A stretch of 64,000 nt of DNA from Bog-756 sp963725275 (GTDB lineage Bacteria; Actinomycetota; Acidimicrobiia; Acidimicrobiales; RAAP-2). The translations under genes and the position numbers were made by a program. The stretch is taken from assembly GCA_963725275.1 (NCBI GenBank), contig CAVRXS010000007.1, forward strand, positions 248,001 to 312,000. The letters run 5' to 3'. A model generated the notes under the pieces. The model was not told the DNA's origin. It saw only the letters and a list, made by a program, of their open reading frames with translations, and made no database searches. Shown piece by piece: positions 31,268 through 40,137 of the stretch. Position 1 is the first letter of the stretch. Each line of letters begins with the position of its first letter.

Positions 31268-31773
31268 CCCGCGGTGTCGTCGTCCGGAGGCGCACCCCCG
31301 TTGGCGGCGGTTGCCGATGCCGCCCGGTGTGCGTCGCCATCGGCTCCCGCCGACCCGGTCACGTCTGCTGCGGCCCGCCGGGCACCGTCGATCTGCACGT
31401 AGGCGAGCCGGAGCTGGCTGAGACCGTCGCGCAACCCGTCCTCGCCCTCGCCGAGCCGTCCTTCGAGGCCGTCGACCAGGCAGCCGAGGGCGTCGATGGC
31501 AAGGCGGGCCTGGTCCAGCAGCGGAGGCTGCTGCGAGAGGTAGACGGCGGCCAGCTCGAACAGGCCGTAGCAGTGGTTGGCGACGACCACCTCGACCGGG
31601 GAGCTGGCCAGTTCGCTGCGCATCGCCTCGACCTGGGCAGCGAGCTCCTCCTCACCCAGTTCCGCGGGCTCCCCGCCGTCTGGTCCGAGGGGGTCGGAGG
31701 ACGTCTGCGCAGGGCCCGGGTCGTCAGGTCTCCCCACCGGGTGTTCGCCGTCGGGCGTCCAGAGCGTGCTCAC
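31264..31773 (-). CDS. DUF1844-like protein
   Basis: A 169-residue protein of unknown function; the middle (SPVEVVVANHCYGLFELAAVY, then ARLAIDALGCLVDGLEGRLG and LRDGLSQLRLAYVQI) fits the DUF1844 pattern of two helices with an Ala-x-x-x-Ile-Asp core. Acidic low-complexity segments lie on both sides. DUF1844 genes are often found beside infC in actinobacteria, and this one is divergent from infC. GTG 31773 is chosen because a TAGGCT -10 box ends eight bases upstream on this strand, which again implies a leaderless message. Confidence 0.7.
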   Translation of the reverse strand: MSTLWTPDGEHPVGRPDDPGPAQTSSDPLGPDGGEPAELGEEELAAQVEAMRSELASSPVEVVVANHCYGLFELAAVYLSQQPPLLDQARLAIDALGCLVDGLEGRLGEGEDGLRDGLSQLRLAYVQIDGARRAAADVTGSAGADGDAHRAASATAANGGAPPDDDTAG

Positions 31774-31942
31774 GACTGATAGCCTAAAGCAACTGATAGA
31801 CGAGGAAGCGGGGCTTCGCGGTGCGAAACCCCCACCCGGCCACAGTGGCTGACCGACGGTCGGCCCCCGGTGCGCCGGGTCTACCGGGCCGGGAACCGAC
31901 ACCAGTCGGGTGCCCCGGTGCTGGCTCCGCTCCTTCATCATC

Positions 31943-31963
31943 GGTCACGGACGTTCCGTGACC
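31943..31963 (+). promoter_or_regulatory. Perfect 9-bp hairpin in the infC leader
   Basis: GGTCACGGA (31943-31951) and TCCGTGACC (31955-31963) are perfectly complementary around a three-base CGT loop. The hairpin ends seven bases before the Shine-Dalgarno AGGGAG of infC. No T-run follows, so it is not a classical terminator. It may be an operator, part of an autoregulatory leader for the infC-rpmI-rplT operon, or a processing site. Confidence 0.5.
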
Positions 31964-31985
31964 CGTAGACAGGGAGTGAAGTCGC

Positions 31986-32765
31986 ATAGCAACCAGCACC
32001 ACCACCACCGATCCTCGCATCAATGACCGCATCCGTGCCCGTGAGGTGCGGCTGGTAGACCCGGAGGGGGAGCAGCTCGGCATCAAGCTCCTGCCCGAGG
32101 CACTGGCCATCGCCCGGGACCTCGACCTCGATCTCGTCGAGGTGGCACCCGGCGCAAACCCACCGGTCTGCCGGATCATGGACTTCGGCAAGCACAAGTT
32201 CGACGAAGCCCAGCGAGCCAAGGAATCGAAACGCAAGGCCGTTCACGTCGGGATCAAGGAGATGAAGTACCGGCCCAAGATCGGGCCCGGCGACTTCGAC
32301 ACCAAGACCCGCCAGGTGGCCAAGTTCCTCGATGAGGGCCACAAGGTCAAGATCACCATCATGTTCCGCGGTCGGGAGGTCTTCCACCCCGAGCTCGGCA
32401 AGAAGATCCTGGATCGGATCGCCGAACAGATGGACGGCATGGGGAAGCCGGAGGCGGTGCCACGACTCGACGGACGGAACATGGTGATGGTGTTGGCACC
32501 CGAGAAACGGGCAAAGCAGTCGGCAGCGGCCAAGAACGCCTCCTCCAAGGGCGCGGACGCGTCCCGGCATCCCGGCCCTCGCCCGACCGAGCACGCCGGC
32601 GCTGGTGCCGCGGCGTCACCCGCGGTGGATGGTGCCCCGGATGCGCCCGGCGTGGCGGACCAGGTGCCGGATGCCGTAGAGAGTTCGCCAGGGGTCGTGG
32701 CGCAGACGACTGCCGCGGTGGGGGATCTCACCCCGCGCGCCGAGACGATCCAACGAGAGGGATGA
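31986..32765 (+). CDS. infC: Translation initiation factor IF-3, apparent AUA start
   Basis: Keeps ribosomal subunits apart and proofreads start codons. In frame, a TGA at 31977 blocks any upstream start. The first ATG/GTG/TTG downstream is GTG 32046, which would remove the conserved IF-3 N-terminus DPRINDRIRAREVRLVD. ATA at 31986 keeps it (reading ATSTTTTDPRIND) and lies nine bases after AGGGAG (31971-31976). IF-3 genes elsewhere use rare starts such as AUU for autoregulation. The body has GKHKFDEAQRAKES, KEMKYRPKIGPGDFDTK and a C-terminal domain to MVMVLAPEKRAKQ, then an unusual 80-residue Ala/Pro-rich tail. Confidence 0.85.
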   Translation: MATSTTTTDPRINDRIRAREVRLVDPEGEQLGIKLLPEALAIARDLDLDLVEVAPGANPPVCRIMDFGKHKFDEAQRAKESKRKAVHVGIKEMKYRPKIGPGDFDTKTRQVAKFLDEGHKVKITIMFRGREVFHPELGKKILDRIAEQMDGMGKPEAVPRLDGRNMVMVLAPEKRAKQSAAAKNASSKGADASRHPGPRPTEHAGAGAAASPAVDGAPDAPGVADQVPDAVESSPGVVAQTTAAVGDLTPRAETIQREG

Positions 32766-32770
32766 CGACC

Positions 32771-32965
32771 ATGCCAAAGATGAAGACCGACAGCGGTGCC
32801 CGCAAGCGGATCAAGGTGACCGGATCGGGACGCCTGCGTCGCCGCAAGGCCTTCCGCTCGCACCTGCTCGAGCACAAGTCGAGCGAGCGCAAGCGACGAC
32901 TCGGCCGTGAGACCGACTTCGCGCCGGGCGATGCCAGGCAGGTCAAGCGCATGCTCGGGTTGTAG
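32771..32965 (+). CDS. rpmI: Ribosomal protein L35
   Basis: Small basic protein of the large ribosomal subunit, 64 residues: PKMKTDSGARKRIKVTGSGR, then RRKAFRSHLLEHKSSERKRRL (two stretches) and VKRMLGL. ATG 32771 gives the standard MPKMKT start, ten bases after GAGAGG; ATG 32762 is three codons upstream and overlaps the infC stop. It is the second gene of infC-rpmI-rplT. Confidence 0.95.
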   Translation: MPKMKTDSGARKRIKVTGSGRLRRRKAFRSHLLEHKSSERKRRLGRETDFAPGDARQVKRMLGL

Positions 32966-33156
32966 GGGCCGCCGCACCCGCCCCACCCGTGTCCCCGGTT
33001 CGATCCGGCCCGCCCGGCGGGCCCGGTATCGGGCCACCATCCCACCGCCTGCTCCGTCGGACCCGTCCGCCCACACCGCCATCCCGGACCGGTCGATCGC
33101 GACGGTCAGGCCCCCAGACCCAGACCGAAGGCCCCCTCAGACAAAGGAGTTCTCCC

Positions 33157-33543
33157 ATGGCCCGAGTCAAAGGCGCAGTCCACGCCAAGAAGCACCACCG
33201 CGCCATCCTCGAGCAGGCACAGGGCTACTACGGCAACAAGAGCCGTTCGTTCCGCGCCGCCAACGAGCAGGTCATGCACTCGATGCAGTACGCCTACCGG
33301 GACCGCCGCGCCCGGAAGGGTGACTTCCGCCAGCTCTGGATCCAGCGCATCAACGCAGCCGCCCGGCTCCACGGCACGAGCTACAGCCGGTTCATCGCCG
33401 GGCTGCACCGTGCGCAGGTGGACGTCGACCGCAAGGTCCTGGCCGACCTCGCGGTGACCGAACCGGAGGCGTTCGCTTCCCTGGTGCAGGTGGCCAACGA
33501 GGCACTCGCAGTGGCCTCCCCGATCGACGAGGCCGGTTCCTGA
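33157..33543 (+). CDS. rplT: Ribosomal protein L20
   Basis: Binds 23S rRNA early in assembly and in many bacteria represses its own operon. The 128-residue protein begins MARVKGAVHAKKHHRAILEQ and contains GYYGNKSRSFRAANEQV, YRDRRARKGDFRQLWI and INAAARLHGTSYSRF. AAAGGAG (33143-33149) precedes the ATG. A 191-base spacer separates it from rpmI and contains a GC-only palindrome at 33007-33023. Confidence 0.96.
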   Translation: MARVKGAVHAKKHHRAILEQAQGYYGNKSRSFRAANEQVMHSMQYAYRDRRARKGDFRQLWIQRINAAARLHGTSYSRFIAGLHRAQVDVDRKVLADLAVTEPEAFASLVQVANEALAVASPIDEAGS

Positions 33544-33575
33544 CCCAACCCGGCCTGGCCGTCACCCACCAGCGG

Positions 33576-34448
33576 GTGCGGAGGCTTCGCCAGCTCCTGC
33601 GCAAGCGCAGCCTGCGCAACGCCGAGCGGGTGCTGGTCGTCGAGGGCGCCGAGCTGCTCACGGTGGCGCTGGCCGCCGGTGCCCGCGTCGAAGCCGTCTA
33701 TGTCGCGCCCGAGGGCGCGGACGTCCCGGCGGTCACCGAGGTGACCGGACGGGTGCTGGACGCCGGCGGTCGGGTGTTCGACCTCGGCCCGGGGGTGATG
33801 GAGCGGGTCGCCTCCACGGTCACCCCCCAGCCGGTCGTCGCTGTTGTCGGCTGGGAGCCCGCGGATCTCGACGACCTCGCGGGTGCGGCCCTCGTGGTGG
33901 TCTGTGCAGACGTACGTGATCCGGGCAACGTCGGCACGGTCATCCGGACGGTAGATGCCTCGGGCGCCGACGCAGTGGTGTGCTGCGACGGAACGGTCGA
34001 CCCGACCAACCCCAAGTGTGTGCGTGCGACGGCCGGCTCGCTGTTCCACGTCCCGGTGGTGGTCGGCGGCGCTCCTGTCGACGTGGTGACCGATCTGGCA
34101 TCCCGGGGATTCTCCACCGCCGGCGCCGAGAAGAGCGGCGGCCAGGACTACGCCGAGTTCGACTGGCGACGCCCGGTGGCGCTGGTGCTCGGCAACGAGG
34201 CCTCCGGTCTCGACGCGGAGATACGAGCTGTCCTCGACGCCGGTGTGAGCATCCCGATGGTCGGGCGGGCCGAGTCGCTCAACGTGAGCGTTGCAGCCGC
34301 CGTGCTCTGCTTCGAGGCGCTGCGCCAGCGACGGGCGGACCGCTCGGCCGGCACTCCACCGGGTCCGAGCGCGTCGGGCTCTACGATGCCCGGCATGGAT
34401 CGCGGACCGACCGGACGGGCTGGTGGGAGCATGGGGGGTCCGTCATGA
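33576..34448 (+). CDS. SpoU/TrmH-family RNA methyltransferase
   Basis: SAM-dependent ribose 2'-O methyltransferase, probably acting on rRNA, with a deep-knot SPOUT fold. The 290-residue protein has an N-terminal substrate-binding domain (RVLVVEGAELLTVALAAGA) and the three family motifs DPGNVGTVIRTVDASGADAV, LVLGNEASGL and IPMVGRAESLNVSVAAAVL. The last 40 residues are low-complexity. GTG 33576 is the first standard start in frame after rplT. It lies between rplT and pheS, a common place for such genes, and overlaps the pheS start (ATGA). Confidence 0.9.
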   Translation: MRRLRQLLRKRSLRNAERVLVVEGAELLTVALAAGARVEAVYVAPEGADVPAVTEVTGRVLDAGGRVFDLGPGVMERVASTVTPQPVVAVVGWEPADLDDLAGAALVVVCADVRDPGNVGTVIRTVDASGADAVVCCDGTVDPTNPKCVRATAGSLFHVPVVVGGAPVDVVTDLASRGFSTAGAEKSGGQDYAEFDWRRPVALVLGNEASGLDAEIRAVLDAGVSIPMVGRAESLNVSVAAAVLCFEALRQRRADRSAGTPPGPSASGSTMPGMDRGPTGRAGGSMGGPS

Positions 34449-35509
34449 GCGACCCGCTCGACGTCGGCGCCCTGGTCGAGGCGGCCCGTGCCGCCATTGC
34501 CGGAGCGGTCACGACCGAGGACATCCGCGAGGTCTCAGCCGCCGTGTCCGGCAAGCGGTCGCCTCTGGCCGAGGCATCGCGCGGTCTCGGCGCGCTGGAC
34601 CCCGAGGCGCGCAAGGAGCTCGGGCGGACCCTGCACGAAGCCCGTGCCACCATCGAGGAGCTCCTCGAGCGCAGGAAGGAGGAGATCCGGTACGAGGAGC
34701 TGGCCAGCGAGATGGCCGCCTCCCGCCTGGACCTGACCGAGTACGTGCGCGGCAGTGCCCGCGGACCCGCCACCCGGGGCCACCTCCACCTGGTCTCCCA
34801 GACCCGGGACGCACTCGAGGACGTGTTCGTGGGGATGGGATTCGAGGTGGCCGAAGGTCCCGAGATCGAAACCGACTGGTACAACTTCGGCGCACTCAAC
34901 ATCCCCCCGGCCCATCCGGCCCGCGGCATGTGGGACACCTTCTACCTCGAGCTGGGCGAGCCGGAGACCGTCCTCCTGCGGACCCACACATCACCCGTCC
35001 AGATCCACCTCATGGAGCGTGCCGTGCTGGACGGCACCCTCCCGATCCATGCGGTCATCCCCGGCCGCTGCTACCGGCGTGATACGCCCGACGCCAGGCA
35101 CCTTCCGGTCTTCCACCAGATCGAGGGTCTCGTCGTCGACGTGGGCATCACCTTCGCCGATCTGGCGGGCACGATCGAGACCTTCACCACCGCCTACTTC
35201 GGTCCGGACATCCACTCCCGGCTGCGACCCGCCTACTTCCCCTTCACCGAGCCCTCGGCCGAATTCGAGGTCACCTGCACCATCTGCCACGGGGCGGGAT
35301 GCAGGACCTGCTCGCAGACCGGTTGGATCGAGCTCGGCGGCTGCGGCATGGTCGACCCGGCGGTGTTCGCCGCAGCAGGCATCGACGCCGACGAGTGGAC
35401 CGGGTTCGCATTCGGATTCGGCATCGACCGCTGCGCCCAGATGCGGCACCAGATCGCCGACATGCGTGCCCTGATCGAGAACGACATCCGATTCCTGCGC
35501 CAGTTCTGA
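34445..35509 (+). CDS. pheS: Phenylalanine-tRNA ligase, alpha subunit
   Basis: Catalytic subunit of the heterotetrameric synthetase. The 354-residue protein has an N-terminal coiled-coil arm (about 1-85), then class II motifs: motif 2 region GRCYRRDTPDARHLPVFHQIEG (two parts) and motif 3 GFAFGFGIDRCAQMRH. A cysteine-rich insert (CTICHGAGCRTCSQTGW), common in the family, is present. ATG 34445 overlaps the methyltransferase stop by four bases. pheT follows after 24 bases. Confidence 0.96.
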   Translation: MSDPLDVGALVEAARAAIAGAVTTEDIREVSAAVSGKRSPLAEASRGLGALDPEARKELGRTLHEARATIEELLERRKEEIRYEELASEMAASRLDLTEYVRGSARGPATRGHLHLVSQTRDALEDVFVGMGFEVAEGPEIETDWYNFGALNIPPAHPARGMWDTFYLELGEPETVLLRTHTSPVQIHLMERAVLDGTLPIHAVIPGRCYRRDTPDARHLPVFHQIEGLVVDVGITFADLAGTIETFTTAYFGPDIHSRLRPAYFPFTEPSAEFEVTCTICHGAGCRTCSQTGWIELGGCGMVDPAVFAAAGIDADEWTGFAFGFGIDRCAQMRHQIADMRALIENDIRFLRQF

Positions 35510-35533
35510 GGCGCGTTCCCCGAGAGGACAGCT

Positions 35534-38098
35534 GTGCGCGTTCCCCTTTCCTGGCTCCGGGACTTCGCCCCCTTCGGGGACGATGTGGCCGCGTTGGCCG
35601 CCACGCTCGACGACCTGGGGCTGGTCGTGGAGGCGATCGAGGTGGTGGGCGAGGGCCTGGCAGACGTGGTCGTGGCCCGGGTCGTCGAGGTCGGACCCAT
35701 CGACGGGGCGGACAAGATCAGGCGTGTGGTGGTGGACGACGGGTCCGCCCCGGTGGAGGTCGTGTGCGGCGCGTGGAACTTCGCCGCCGGCGACCTGGTG
35801 CCGCTCGCCCCTGTCGGCGCCACTCTGCCCGGCGGGATGGCGATCGGTCGCCGCAAGCTGAAAGGTGTCGTCTCCAACGGCATGCTCTGCTCGGGTCGCG
35901 AGCTCCGCCTGTCCGAGGACCACGAGGGGATCCTGATCCTCAACGAGGTCGAGGGGGCGGCGCCGGGCGACCCGCTCGTCCAGGTGCTCGGCATCGACCA
36001 GGACGTGGTGTTCGACATCTCGGTCGAGGCGAACCGGCCCGATGCATGGAGCATCTCCGGCGTGGCACGGGACCTCGCAGCGAGATTGACGCTCCCGTTC
36101 AGCGTGCCCACCACCGCTGCGGTGGTCTCGGCTGCCTCGGGTGCTGGTTCGGGAGACGAGGGCCCGCGCCCGGCGGGCACACCCCTGCCATCCGGCCCGG
36201 ACGTCGGGTCGCTGACCACGGTCCGGGTGGAGGATCTCGAGCTCTGCCCGCGCTTTACCGCGCGGGTCCTGACCGGGGTCGCGGTGACCGACTCCCCGGC
36301 CTGGCTGTCGCGCCGTCTGACCGCGGCCGGCATGCGACCGATCAACAACGTGGTCGACGCCTCCAACTACGTGATGCTCGAGCTCGGTCAGCCGACCCAT
36401 CCCTACGATCTCGACCGGCTGGCCGGCAATGGACTGCTGGTACGACGGGCGGCACCGGGGGAGCGGGTCACCACCCTCGACGGCGTCGAGCGCACGCTCG
36501 GGATGCCCGGCCCGGGTCTCGGCGACACCGGGCAGGACTGCCTCATCTGTGATGCGGCGGGCGCCCCGGTCGGCATCGGCGGGCTCATGGGCGGGGCCTC
36601 TTCCGAGATCGGCCCGTCGACCACCAGGGTACTGCTCGAGGCGGCGTTCTTCGTGGCCATGGCCATCGCCCGCACGTCCAAGCGCCTCAACCTGCGCACC
36701 GAGGCCTCCGCCCGCTTCGAACGCGGCTGCGATCCCGCCGGGATCGATCTCGCCGCCCGGCGCTTCTGCGAGCTGTTGGCCCTCACCGCGGGTCCCGGCC
36801 TCGCGCTCGCGCAGGGGGTCATCGACGTGGTCGGCGACGTGCCGACGCCGCTGACCGTCCCGGTCCGCCCGGACCGGGTCAACGCGCTGCTCGGGACCGA
36901 CTTCACCGCTCCGGCGATCGCCGGCCTGCTCGCGCCGCTCGGGATGCAGACCGGTGCGCCTGCCGCCGTCGCGGACGACGCGACGCTCGACGTGGTGGTC
37001 CCGACCTTCCGGCCCGACATCCGCCCCGCCCCGATGGGGGAGGCAGACCTGGCCGAGGAGGTCGCCCGCACCTACGGGTACGCACGCCTGCCGCGCCGGA
37101 TGCCCGCATGGCCCCAGCCTGGGCGGCTCACCGACTACCAGCGCGCACGCCGGCTGGTGAAGGACGTCCTGTGTGGTGTCGGGGCCACCGAGGTGTGGAC
37201 CCCCACCTTCGTGACCGAGGCAGACCTGGTGGGGGTCGGCTTCAGCCCGCCGTTCGTCGAGGTGGCCAACCCGCTGGTCGATGCGGAGCGCTTCCTGCGG
37301 TGTTCGATGGCCCCCGGTCTGCTGCGGGCGGTGCTCTACAACGTCGAGCGGCGCCAGGACGAGCTCCGGCTGTTCGAGGTCGGCTCGGTGTTCGGGCTCG
37401 CCGAGGTGCCGACCGCGGACGGGCCAGCGGCCGATTCGGACGAGCGCGTGTCCGCGATCTTCGTCGGCGCGGAGGAGGATGCCTGGGCCGCGGTGGCCGT
37501 GTGGCGCATCCTGGCCGAGGCACTCGGTGTCGTCGGGTGGCATCTCGAGCAGGGACCGCGCCAGGCCGCGGTCACGGGCGTGCTCCACGAGCACCGCTCG
37601 GCGACCGTGCGCTGCGATCCGGGGCCGGACGCCCCACCCGGTCGCGCCATCGAGCTCGGGGTGCTCGGTGAGCTCGACCCGACCGTCGTGGAGAGCTTCG
37701 GGCTGGTGGACCCCGCCGGACGCCCCCGGCGGGTCGGCTGGCTGGACCTCGACCTCGAGGTGCTGCTCGACCCCGGGCAGACCCCGCGCCGGCCGCTCGA
37801 GTCGGTACCGGTAAGCCGGTTCCCCTCCTCGGACATCGACCTGGCCTTCGTCGTGCCAGACCGGGTTCCCGCCGGCTCGGTCGAGGCCACCCTGGCGACT
37901 GCCGGAGGGGAGCTCCTCGAGTCGGTCCACCTCTTCGACGTCTACCGCGGCCCGACCGTCACCGACGGGTCGCGTAGCCTGGCCTACCGCCTCCGCTTCT
38001 GCGCGCCCGACCGCACCCTCACCGACGAGGAGATCGGCCGGCTCCGGTCGGGCTGCATCGGAGCGGTGCTGGACCAGCACGGGGCCGTCCTGCGCTGA
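35534..38098 (+). CDS. pheT: Phenylalanine-tRNA ligase, beta subunit
   Basis: Editing and tRNA-binding subunit, 854 residues. Domain order: N-terminal MRVPLSWLRDF; tRNA-binding OB domain (about 40-150, SNGMLCSGRELRLSEDHEG); B3/4 editing domain (about 220-410, INNVVDASNYVMLELGQPTHPYD in parts); B5 domain (about 420-490); catalytic-like core; and C-terminal anticodon-binding FDX-ACB domain (about 765-854, SRFPSSDIDLAFVV). GTG 35534 follows GAGAGG. The housekeeping run ends here and the accessory island begins. Confidence 0.96.
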   Translation: MRVPLSWLRDFAPFGDDVAALAATLDDLGLVVEAIEVVGEGLADVVVARVVEVGPIDGADKIRRVVVDDGSAPVEVVCGAWNFAAGDLVPLAPVGATLPGGMAIGRRKLKGVVSNGMLCSGRELRLSEDHEGILILNEVEGAAPGDPLVQVLGIDQDVVFDISVEANRPDAWSISGVARDLAARLTLPFSVPTTAAVVSAASGAGSGDEGPRPAGTPLPSGPDVGSLTTVRVEDLELCPRFTARVLTGVAVTDSPAWLSRRLTAAGMRPINNVVDASNYVMLELGQPTHPYDLDRLAGNGLLVRRAAPGERVTTLDGVERTLGMPGPGLGDTGQDCLICDAAGAPVGIGGLMGGASSEIGPSTTRVLLEAAFFVAMAIARTSKRLNLRTEASARFERGCDPAGIDLAARRFCELLALTAGPGLALAQGVIDVVGDVPTPLTVPVRPDRVNALLGTDFTAPAIAGLLAPLGMQTGAPAAVADDATLDVVVPTFRPDIRPAPMGEADLAEEVARTYGYARLPRRMPAWPQPGRLTDYQRARRLVKDVLCGVGATEVWTPTFVTEADLVGVGFSPPFVEVANPLVDAERFLRCSMAPGLLRAVLYNVERRQDELRLFEVGSVFGLAEVPTADGPAADSDERVSAIFVGAEEDAWAAVAVWRILAEALGVVGWHLEQGPRQAAVTGVLHEHRSATVRCDPGPDAPPGRAIELGVLGELDPTVVESFGLVDPAGRPRRVGWLDLDLEVLLDPGQTPRRPLESVPVSRFPSSDIDLAFVVPDRVPAGSVEATLATAGGELLESVHLFDVYRGPTVTDGSRSLAYRLRFCAPDRTLTDEEIGRLRSGCIGAVLDQHGAVLR

Positions 38099-38128
38099 CC
38101 CGGCAGGCTCCTTCGAAGAGAGGACCCT

Positions 38129-38149
38129 GAGTCCGGTTCCTGCGGACTC
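38129..38149 (+). terminator. Hairpin after pheT, possible terminator
   Basis: GAGTCCG (38129-38135) and CGGACTC (38143-38149) form a perfect seven-pair stem with a seven-base loop, 30 bases after the pheT stop. There is no T-run, so termination is uncertain. The left half also resembles the 3' strand of a group II intron domain V (GTCCGGTTC), so the hairpin may instead be an intron relic. Confidence 0.35.
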
Positions 38150-38862
38150 CGGCGCACGTCATGTAGAGCCGGAAAAGTCCATTCGACGACCTTGCTGCTT
38201 GCGAACGTTACGTGCGCACGGAACGGCACATGCGCGCGTGGTGTGTCGTGAAAGGGGAGTGATGACGATGTAGAAGATCGCCAGCACGAACCGTGTTGTG
38301 ACAGGGATGGAGGTAGGCCCTCCGGGTTCGCCGTGCAGGCGGAGATCCCAAACCGCCGCAGTGTCATGCCGGTCAAGAGCCGGGGTGGGAAGCGACTGCG
38401 GAGAAGGCCCGCTACCAGCGGGTCAGGTGAGCGACGAGAAGACGAACATGAGTAAACCACTGCTGACGCATCGTGAATGTGAACGATGACATCGAAACCG
38501 AGGCCAGCACGCCTGCCTCGGGACAAGGGCGCGCCCCTCGGCGTGTCTGGAACCAGGGAGCTGCCTGCTCGTGGCCCTGGTGGTGTCCGGTGTAAAGGTG
38601 GCGTGAGCTCGTTGCAGGCCCTGGCATGGAACAGGAGAATCTGTCGTCTCGATACGAACGGTCAGTCGAAAATGGGTGAGGTCGGCCCCCTGGTCGTCAA
38701 GAGGGAGAACCCCGTGGGGCCACGGCCACGTGGGGGAGAGTACCGATGCGAGGCACAGAGGCGGACCGGCCCGTAGTAGTGATGAAGGCCCTGTAGTGGG
38801 GCTGGAGCGAAGGGCTGGGCAGGCCAGATCACCCATCGGTCAACCCTTCGGGGGAGGAGCTG

Positions 38863-40137
38863 ATGGACGGATCACCGTTGGGAATGAGGTCGTTTGAGAT
38901 TCGAAAACGCCTCGTCTACGAGGCGTGGATGAAGGTCCAGGCGAATGGCGGCGCGCCGGGCGTGGACTCCGTCAGCATCGAACGGTTTGCAGACAAGGAG
39001 ATGGACAACCTCTACAAGCTGTGGAACCGGATGAGTTCGGGGAGCTACTTCCCCGGGCCGGTGCGAGCGGTGGAGATACCGAAGGACCATGGGACCGGGA
39101 TCAGGGTGTTAGGTGTGCCGAACACGGTGGACCGCATCGCCCAGACCGCAGCAGCGATGCTGCTGGAAGAGGAGCTTGAGCCGATCTTCCACCATGACAG
39201 CTACAGCTATCGTCCGGGGCGCAGTGCCCATGACGCCCTGGCAGTTGCTCGTCAGCGCTCTTGGAAGAAGGACTGGGTGTTGGACATCGACGTCCGGGCC
39301 TTCTTCGACAGCGTTCCCCATGATCTGTTACTCAAAGCGGTCGCTCACCACACCGACGAACGCTGGGTCCTGCTCTACATCGAACGGTGGCTGACAGCCC
39401 CCATGCAGATGCCAGACGGGACTCTGGCGGCACGGGAGAAGGGGACCGCGCAAGGGTCCCCGATCTCGCCACTGCTCGCCAACCTCTTCATGCACTACGC
39501 GTTCGACAAGTGGATGGACCGGGAGCAACCCGGCAGTCCATTCGAGCGCTACGCGGATGACGTGGTGATCCACTGTGACGCCGAGGCCAAAGCCCAGTCT
39601 CTGTGGACCGCACTCGCTGAACGGCTTGGGTCCGTTGGACTCGAGCTGCACCCTCTAAAGACGAAGGTCGTGTACTGCCAGGACACGAAACGCCGCAAGG
39701 ACTACGAGCACACCAGCTTCGACTTCCTCGGCTACACCTTTCAGGGTCGCCTGATGAAGGGTCGACGAGGGTTCTTCATGAACTTCTCACCGGCCATGAG
39801 TGCCAACGCGAAGAAGGCGAAGGGCAAGCAGATCAGGGACTGGCACCTCAACCGCCGCAGTGGTTCGGACCTGTCCGACCTCGCCCGGGCCATCAATCCC
39901 CAGGTCCGAGGCTGGATCAACTATTACGGAGCCTTCTATCGCTCCAAGTTGTATTTCATCGCCCGGCGCATCGACGAGCATCTGGTCAGATGGGCCATGC
40001 AGAAGTTCAAACGACTGCGAGGGAAACCTCAGCTGGCATGGGACCGGTTGCGTGAGGAACAACAGCGCAATCCCCGGCTCTTCGCCCATTGGCACCTTCT
40101 CGCAACCACTCCCAACCGACCTGCAAGAGCCGGATGA
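38863..40137 (+). CDS. ltrA: Group II intron reverse transcriptase/maturase
   Basis: The 424-residue protein reverse-transcribes the intron and helps it splice. RT blocks run from GAPGVDSVSIERF and PRAVEIPK-type block 1 through DIDVRAFFDSVPH (first catalytic Asp), GTAQGSPISPLLANLF and the catalytic YADD at about residue 231. The maturase X domain contains TSFDFLGYTFQGR, and INPQVRGWINYYGAFY follows. No HNH endonuclease is present, so retrohoming would use another primer source. The stop TGA falls inside domain V of the intron RNA (bases 40135-40137). No inactivating change is seen. The start could be the ATG 38863 or ATG 38884. Confidence 0.92.
   Translation: MDGSPLGMRSFEIRKRLVYEAWMKVQANGGAPGVDSVSIERFADKEMDNLYKLWNRMSSGSYFPGPVRAVEIPKDHGTGIRVLGVPNTVDRIAQTAAAMLLEEELEPIFHHDSYSYRPGRSAHDALAVARQRSWKKDWVLDIDVRAFFDSVPHDLLLKAVAHHTDERWVLLYIERWLTAPMQMPDGTLAAREKGTAQGSPISPLLANLFMHYAFDKWMDREQPGSPFERYADDVVIHCDAEAKAQSLWTALAERLGSVGLELHPLKTKVVYCQDTKRRKDYEHTSFDFLGYTFQGRLMKGRRGFFMNFSPAMSANAKKAKGKQIRDWHLNRRSGSDLSDLARAINPQVRGWINYYGAFYRSKLYFIARRIDEHLVRWAMQKFKRLRGKPQLAWDRLREEQQRNPRLFAHWHLLATTPNRPARAG

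Noticed and set aside
33007..33023. GC-only palindrome between rpmI and rplT as a terminator or L20 site
   Set aside because: The perfect arms leave almost no loop, there is no T-run, and GC-only palindromes are frequent in this DNA; left as a note under rplT.
34991..38080. Very long open frame (over 1,000 codons) on the minus strand opposite pheT
   Set aside because: pheT on the + strand is complete and conserved. In such GC-rich DNA, antisense frames stay open by codon bias alone; the translation shows no domain or ribosome site.
38863..40137. The reverse transcriptase as a defence-type RT (DGR, retron or Abi)
   Set aside because: It has the maturase X domain and is enclosed by intron domains with a clear domain V/VI, so it is an ordinary group II intron RT.
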